From positions 1 to 47,108 of the forward strand of contig VXQT01000030.1 in assembly GCA_009838915.1 (NCBI GenBank): a DNA stretch of 47,108 nt, in the 5' to 3' direction. The notes beneath the pieces were generated by a model. It saw only the letters and a program-made list of their open reading frames with translations, searched no databases and had not been told where the DNA came from. The stretch is from Chloroflexota bacterium (lineage in GTDB: Bacteria > Chloroflexota > Dehalococcoidia > Bin125). A program made the position numbers and the translations under genes. Positions 43,650 to 47,108 of the stretch are shown here, piece after piece (position 1 is the first letter of the stretch; the number at the start of each line of letters is the position of its first letter).

Positions 43650-43821
43650 CAGCGGTGATCCGTCTGACAGCTTGGCAACAGAGGGTGATAGCGAGGCAGC
43701 GGACGGGCCCAGTCTTCGTGTTGCGGGGCCGGTTGAAGTTGGGTTATCGTGATGCTTCACGCGTCTGCCGCCGGTGCGACGGGCGCGGGGAAGGGTCGAG
43801 GCCGACCTGAGGTTGATGACC

Positions 43822-43837
43822 GCCGGCCAAGGCCGGC
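43822..43837 (+). other. GC-rich hairpin in the gap before rpsL
   Basis: GCCGGCC at 43822-43828 and GGCCGGC at 43831-43837 form an exact inverted repeat separated by AA. It lies in the 282-base gap between ccsB and rpsL, about 95 bases before the rpsL start. No U-run follows. The gap also has a weak promoter-like pair (TTGCGG, 18 bases, TATCGT) ending near 43758. Otherwise I see no gene or RNA in it. A terminator of the previous operon or a leader structure are both possible. Confidence 0.35.
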
Positions 43838-43931
43838 CCGATCAGCCAGCGGCTTTGGCCCTGTATTCGTGCCAGCGCTGTCGTGACGACGCTGGACCTC
43901 GGAATCACCGAGCGGAAAACGAGCAGCGACC

Positions 43932-44369
43932 GTGCCGACCATCAATCAGCTGGCCCGCAAGGGACGCAAGAAGACGCGCAAGAAGGCGAAGGCGCCGGCG
44001 CTTCGGTTCCGCTACAACGCGTTGACCAGCAGAACGTCGCAAGATTCGGGCTCGCCGCAGAAGCGCGGTGTATGCACGGCAGTGCGCACGGTGACCCCAA
44101 AGAAGCCGAACTCGGCGCTGCGCAAGGTTTGCCGCGTGCGACTGACGAACGGGATTGAGGTCACGGCCTATATCCCGGGTGAGGGTCACACGCTGCAAGA
44201 GCACTCGATTGTGCTGGTCCGCGGCGGCCGCGTGCGCGACTTGCCCGGTGTTCGCTACCAGGTGGTCCGCGGCGCGCTCGACGCGCTTGGCGTCGCCGAG
44301 CGGAAGCGAGGGCGTTCCAAGTACGGCACTCGCAAGACGGCAGGCTTGACAACCGCGGCCACCCACTGA
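43932..44369 (+). CDS. rpsL: 30S ribosomal protein S12
   Basis: S12 lies at the decoding centre and controls accuracy. The 145-residue protein starts with GTG and has [19 protein letters not shown], the lysine-bearing [29 protein letters not shown] and [21 protein letters not shown] with the conserved Asp. Between KAPALR and GSPQKRGVC there are extra residues ([13 protein letters not shown]-like) compared with E. coli S12; as I recall, similar loops occur in some Chloroflexota. The streptomycin-related lysines are wild type. The ribosome binding site is weak. Confidence 0.96.
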   Translation: MPTINQLARKGRKKTRKKAKAPALRFRYNALTSRTSQDSGSPQKRGVCTAVRTVTPKKPNSALRKVCRVRLTNGIEVTAYIPGEGHTLQEHSIVLVRGGRVRDLPGVRYQVVRGALDALGVAERKRGRSKYGTRKTAGLTTAATH

Positions 44370-44442
44370 CAGGTGGTCGCTTTAGTGTTGCGTTCGGTTT
44401 GGTCCACACCTGCCGATTCGCGTTAGAGATGGATGGGGAACC

Positions 44443-44913
44443 GTGCCGCGACGACGACGGCCCGACCGCCACGAGATTCGCCCTGATGCGGTGTATGGAT
44501 CGCAGCGGGTGCAGATGGTGATTAATCGGCTGATGCGCAACGGCAAGAAGGGCACGGCCGAGAAGATTGTCTACAAGGCGTTTGACATCCTCGAAGAGCG
44601 AGTCCGCCAGGATCCGTTGGAGGTGTTTGACCAGGCGCTGAACAACATCACGCCGGAAATGGAGGTGCGCCCGCGGCGAGTCGGCGGCGCCACCTACCAG
44701 GTGCCGGTGGAGATCCGGCACGACCGACGGACATCGCTGGGGATTCGCTGGCTGGTGACCTCGGCGCAGTCGCGCAAGGGGCGACCGGCGCATCTGTCGT
44801 TGGCCGACGAGTTGTTGGACGCATATAGCAACAGCGGGGCCGCCGTACGGCGTCGTGAAGAGACGCACCGCATGGCCGAGGCGAACCGGGCGTTCGCTCA
44901 CTACCGCTGGTAG
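44443..44913 (+). CDS. rpsG: 30S ribosomal protein S7
   Basis: S7 organises the 3' domain of 16S rRNA and contacts the E-site tRNA. The 156-residue protein has PRRRRPDRHEIRPDAVYGSQ, VQMVINRLMRNGKKGTAEKIV, the signature DPLEVFDQALNNITPEMEVRPRRVGGATYQVP and the C-terminal HRMAEANRAFAHYRW. It starts with GTG, 14 bases after a GGATGGGGA stretch, and follows rpsL by 73 bases. fusA begins 52 bases downstream. Confidence 0.97.
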   Translation: MPRRRRPDRHEIRPDAVYGSQRVQMVINRLMRNGKKGTAEKIVYKAFDILEERVRQDPLEVFDQALNNITPEMEVRPRRVGGATYQVPVEIRHDRRTSLGIRWLVTSAQSRKGRPAHLSLADELLDAYSNSGAAVRRREETHRMAEANRAFAHYRW

Positions 44914-44965
44914 GACAGCCGCAGGCGACGGACGAGCATAGAGCCGAGCAGAGGACAACGCAGAC

Positions 44966-47020
44966 ATGGCCGCCGAACCGACCATCTCCTCGCTCCGCAA
45001 CATCGGCGTGATCGCGCACATCGACGCGGGCAAGACGACCGTGACCGAGCGCATCCTCTACTACACCGGGATCACGTACAAGATCGGCGAGGTGCACGAA
45101 GGCACCGCGGTGATGGATTTCATGGACCAGGAACGGGAACGCGGCATCACGATCATGGCCGCGGCGACGACCTGCGAGTGGAGCGATCACACGATCAACA
45201 TCATCGACACGCCGGGTCACGTCGACTTCACGGTCGAAGTGGAGCGCTCGTTGCGGGTGCTTGACGGCGGAGTCGTGGTGTTTGATGCGGTAGCCGGGGT
45301 CGAGCCGCAATCGGAGACGGTCTGGCGGCAGGCCGACAAGTACGAAGTGCCGCGGGTCTGCTTTGTCAACAAAATGGACCGAATCGGAGCCGACTATTGG
45401 CGGACCATGGAGATGATCCGCGAGCGGTTGGGAATGACCCCGGTTCCGGTGCAGATTCCGATCGGTTCGGAGGACAACTTCCAGGGCGTGATCGATCTGA
45501 TTCGACAGCGCGCCTGGTTCTTCAGTTCCGACCGCGACGCACCGCCCACTGAGGGCGACATTCCTGAGGACTACGTCGCGGACGCTGGCCGCTGGCGGGA
45601 GACGATGATCGAGCGAATCGCTGACTTCGACGAACAGGTGATGATCTCCTACATCGAGGGCCATGAGCTGTCGGTGGATGAGATCGTCAAGGCGGTTCGC
45701 CGGGGAACGATCACGAATGCCTTCACTCCGGTGTTGTGCGGCTCGGCATTGAAGAACGTCGGCGTGCAGCGGCTGCTGGACGCGATCGTGGACTATCTAC
45801 CTGCGCCCGACGAGGTGCCGCCGGTGGAGGGCGTAGGACGTAATGGGCCAGACTCCCGCCGCGCCGATCCGACGGAGCCGCTGGCGGCGCTGGCGTTCAA
45901 GATTGTCACCGATCCCTACGTGGGCCGCATCGCATACGTGCGCATCTACTCGGGCACGCTGAAAGCGGGGGAAGCGATCTACAACTCGTCGCGTGACGAG
46001 AACGAGCGCGTCGGTCGGCTACTGCGCGTACACGCCGACTCGCGGGAGGACATTGACCAGGTGACGGCAGGCGACATTGCTGCGTTTGTCGGCCCGAAGG
46101 AAACGTTCACTGGCGACACGCTGTGCGCCCGCAACGAGCCGATCCTGCTGGATCAGATTTCGTTCCCGGAGCCAGTGGTCTCGATTGCGATCGAAGCGAA
46201 GAGCGCTGACGACCAGGATCGGCTGGGCGCGTCCCTGCGCAAGCTAGCCGAGGAAGACCCGACTTTCCGCGTGGAGTACAACGACGAGACCGCTCAGACG
46301 GTGATCTCGGGGATGGGCGAGCTGCACCTGGAGGTGATCGCGGATCGGCTGCGTCGCGAGTTCAAGGTGATGTGCAATGTGGGTCGGCCGCAGGTGTCCT
46401 ACCGCGAGACGATTCGTCGGATATCGGAGGCCGAGGGTCGATTCGTGCGGCAGACCGGCGGTCGCGGCCAGTTCGGTCACGTGGTGCTGCGGGTCGAGCC
46501 GAACGACCCGGGCCAGGGCTTCGAGTTCGAAGACGAGACGGTCGGCGGTGCGGTGCCGCAGCAATACATCAGCTCGGTGCGCAAGGGAATCGAAGATTCG
46601 ATGCGCTCGGGCGTGGTCGGCGGCTTCCCGGTGGTGGATGTGAAGGTGGCGCTGACCGACGGTTCGTACCACCAGGTCGACTCGAGCGAGATGGCATTTG
46701 CGACGGCAGCCTCGATTGGCTTCCGTGAAGCGCTGCGCAAGGCGGCTCCGGTGCAACTGGAGCCGGTGATGAAGGTGGAGATCTCGACGCCGCGTGAGTA
46801 CTTCGGCGAGGTGGCGGGCGACCTGTCCAGCCGTCGCGGATCGGTGCACGGCACCGAGGAGCGCGGCACGGTGCAGATCATCCAGGCGCAGATGCCGCTG
46901 GCGAACCTGTTCGGGTACACGACGGCGCTGCGCTCAATGTCGCAGGGTCGGGCGACCGCAAGCATAGAATTCGACCACTACGAGGAAGTTCCGCAGAGCG
47001 TGTTGGCGGAGGCCCGATAG
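44966..47020 (+). CDS. fusA: Elongation factor G
   Basis: GTPase that moves tRNA and mRNA through the ribosome. The 684-residue protein carries all five domains. G motifs are [19 protein letters not shown] (G1), [14 protein letters not shown] (G2 region), DTPGHVDF (G3) and [10 protein letters not shown] (G4). Domain IV starts near residue 475 with [15 protein letters not shown], and domain V has [17 protein letters not shown] and [20 protein letters not shown]. It is the classical EF-G1 by length and place in the str operon. The tuf start follows after 64 bases. Confidence 0.97.
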   Translation: MAAEPTISSLRNIGVIAHIDAGKTTVTERILYYTGITYKIGEVHEGTAVMDFMDQERERGITIMAAATTCEWSDHTINIIDTPGHVDFTVEVERSLRVLDGGVVVFDAVAGVEPQSETVWRQADKYEVPRVCFVNKMDRIGADYWRTMEMIRERLGMTPVPVQIPIGSEDNFQGVIDLIRQRAWFFSSDRDAPPTEGDIPEDYVADAGRWRETMIERIADFDEQVMISYIEGHELSVDEIVKAVRRGTITNAFTPVLCGSALKNVGVQRLLDAIVDYLPAPDEVPPVEGVGRNGPDSRRADPTEPLAALAFKIVTDPYVGRIAYVRIYSGTLKAGEAIYNSSRDENERVGRLLRVHADSREDIDQVTAGDIAAFVGPKETFTGDTLCARNEPILLDQISFPEPVVSIAIEAKSADDQDRLGASLRKLAEEDPTFRVEYNDETAQTVISGMGELHLEVIADRLRREFKVMCNVGRPQVSYRETIRRISEAEGRFVRQTGGRGQFGHVVLRVEPNDPGQGFEFEDETVGGAVPQQYISSVRKGIEDSMRSGVVGGFPVVDVKVALTDGSYHQVDSSEMAFATAASIGFREALRKAAPVQLEPVMKVEISTPREYFGEVAGDLSSRRGSVHGTEERGTVQIIQAQMPLANLFGYTTALRSMSQGRATASIEFDHYEEVPQSVLAEAR

Positions 47021-47034
47021 GGCGCCCGCGAACC

Positions 47035-47056
47035 CGTGAGACGACGACAGCTCACG
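47035..47056 (+). other. Stem-loop between fusA and tuf
   Basis: CGTGAG at 47035-47040 pairs with CTCACG at 47051-47056 around ACGACGACAG. It sits in the 64-base gap and ends 28 bases before the tuf ATG. It could adjust fusA/tuf mRNA levels; no U-run follows. Confidence 0.3.
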
Positions 47057-47084
47057 AACGACAGGACAGGCAGGAGAGCGAACG

Positions 47085-47108
47085 ATGGCGCGACAGGTGT
47101 ATGAGCGG
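47085..47108 (+). CDS. tuf: Elongation factor Tu, first 8 codons
   Basis: ATG 47085 begins MARQVYER, the usual start of EF-Tu (M-A-R/K-x-K/V-F/Y-E-R), after a GGAGAG ribosome binding site. Its position after rpsL-rpsG-fusA is that of tufA in the str operon. The remaining gene lies outside the window. A tuf 3' end is at the left edge. Confidence 0.8.

Noticed and set aside
1-47108. CRISPR arrays, tRNA genes, rRNA, insertion sequences, prophage or attachment sites
   Set aside because: I searched by eye for direct-repeat arrays, tRNA T-arm patterns and transposase motifs, and saw none. A tRNA scan would be needed to be certain.

Overview
The window is a GC-rich, gene-dense stretch of a bacterial chromosome. 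No gap between genes exceeds 300 bases, and many neighbours overlap by 1 to 14 bases. It holds about 50 protein genes, nearly all recognisable. No rRNA, tRNA, CRISPR array, prophage or insertion sequence was seen. The gene set (R3H-AAA protein, DnaD-like plus DnaC-like genes behind dnaB, paired TrkA proteins, MshA-like glycosyltransferase, CcsB, long S12 loop) is most like Chloroflexota (Dehalococcoidia, SAR202 or Thermomicrobia type). This is an inference from gene content, not a placement.

Layout. 1-4137: end of a tuf gene, then rpmG-secE-nusG-rplK-rplA-rplJ-rplL, with a probable L10 leader before rplJ; rpoBC does not follow. 4287-7629: a LysM protein, a small membrane protein, radC, a CvpA-like protein and an HNH endonuclease. 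7666-11667: a six-gene minus-strand operon (phosphoesterase, universal stress protein, two TrkA proteins, pheA, mutM). 11761-15887: a sugar-type ABC importer with two tandem paralogous binding proteins, one permease and an ATPase whose H-loop histidine is missing. 16008-22064: pdxS-pdxT, R3H-AAA ATPase, tmk, thrB and the aspartate kinase gene. 22221-30198: replication block dnaE, rplI, dnaB, DnaD-like gene and a double-AAA DnaC/IstB-like protein. 30161-34060: a fused MoaD-MoaE, comF, an unassigned protein and glyA. 34110-39626: rpsF-ssb-rpsR, hom, a coiled-coil protein, thrC and folE. 39623-43649: CelD-type acyltransferase, MshA-like glycosyltransferase, PIG-L deacetylase and CcsB. 43932-47108: the str operon rpsL-rpsG-fusA and the first codons of a tuf gene.

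Threonine synthesis is complete from aspartyl semialdehyde (hom, thrB, thrC) and aspartate kinase is present, but the genes sit in two blocks. Vitamin B6 synthesis (pdxST) is complete. The two ends of the window are the end of one tuf gene and the start of another, so this may be an assembly contig bounded by duplicated tuf genes.

The most interesting points are: the tandem helicase-loader-like ATPase with a degenerate first domain in a dnaB-dnaD-dnaC string; the ABC importer with two binding proteins and an altered ATPase; the MoaX-like fusion with an internal Gly-Gly; the acyltransferase/MshA-like/PIG-L trio; low-complexity extensions on SecE, NusG, L9 and S18; and a perfect GAAC-N4-GTTC palindrome directly after a -10-like box upstream of rplI.
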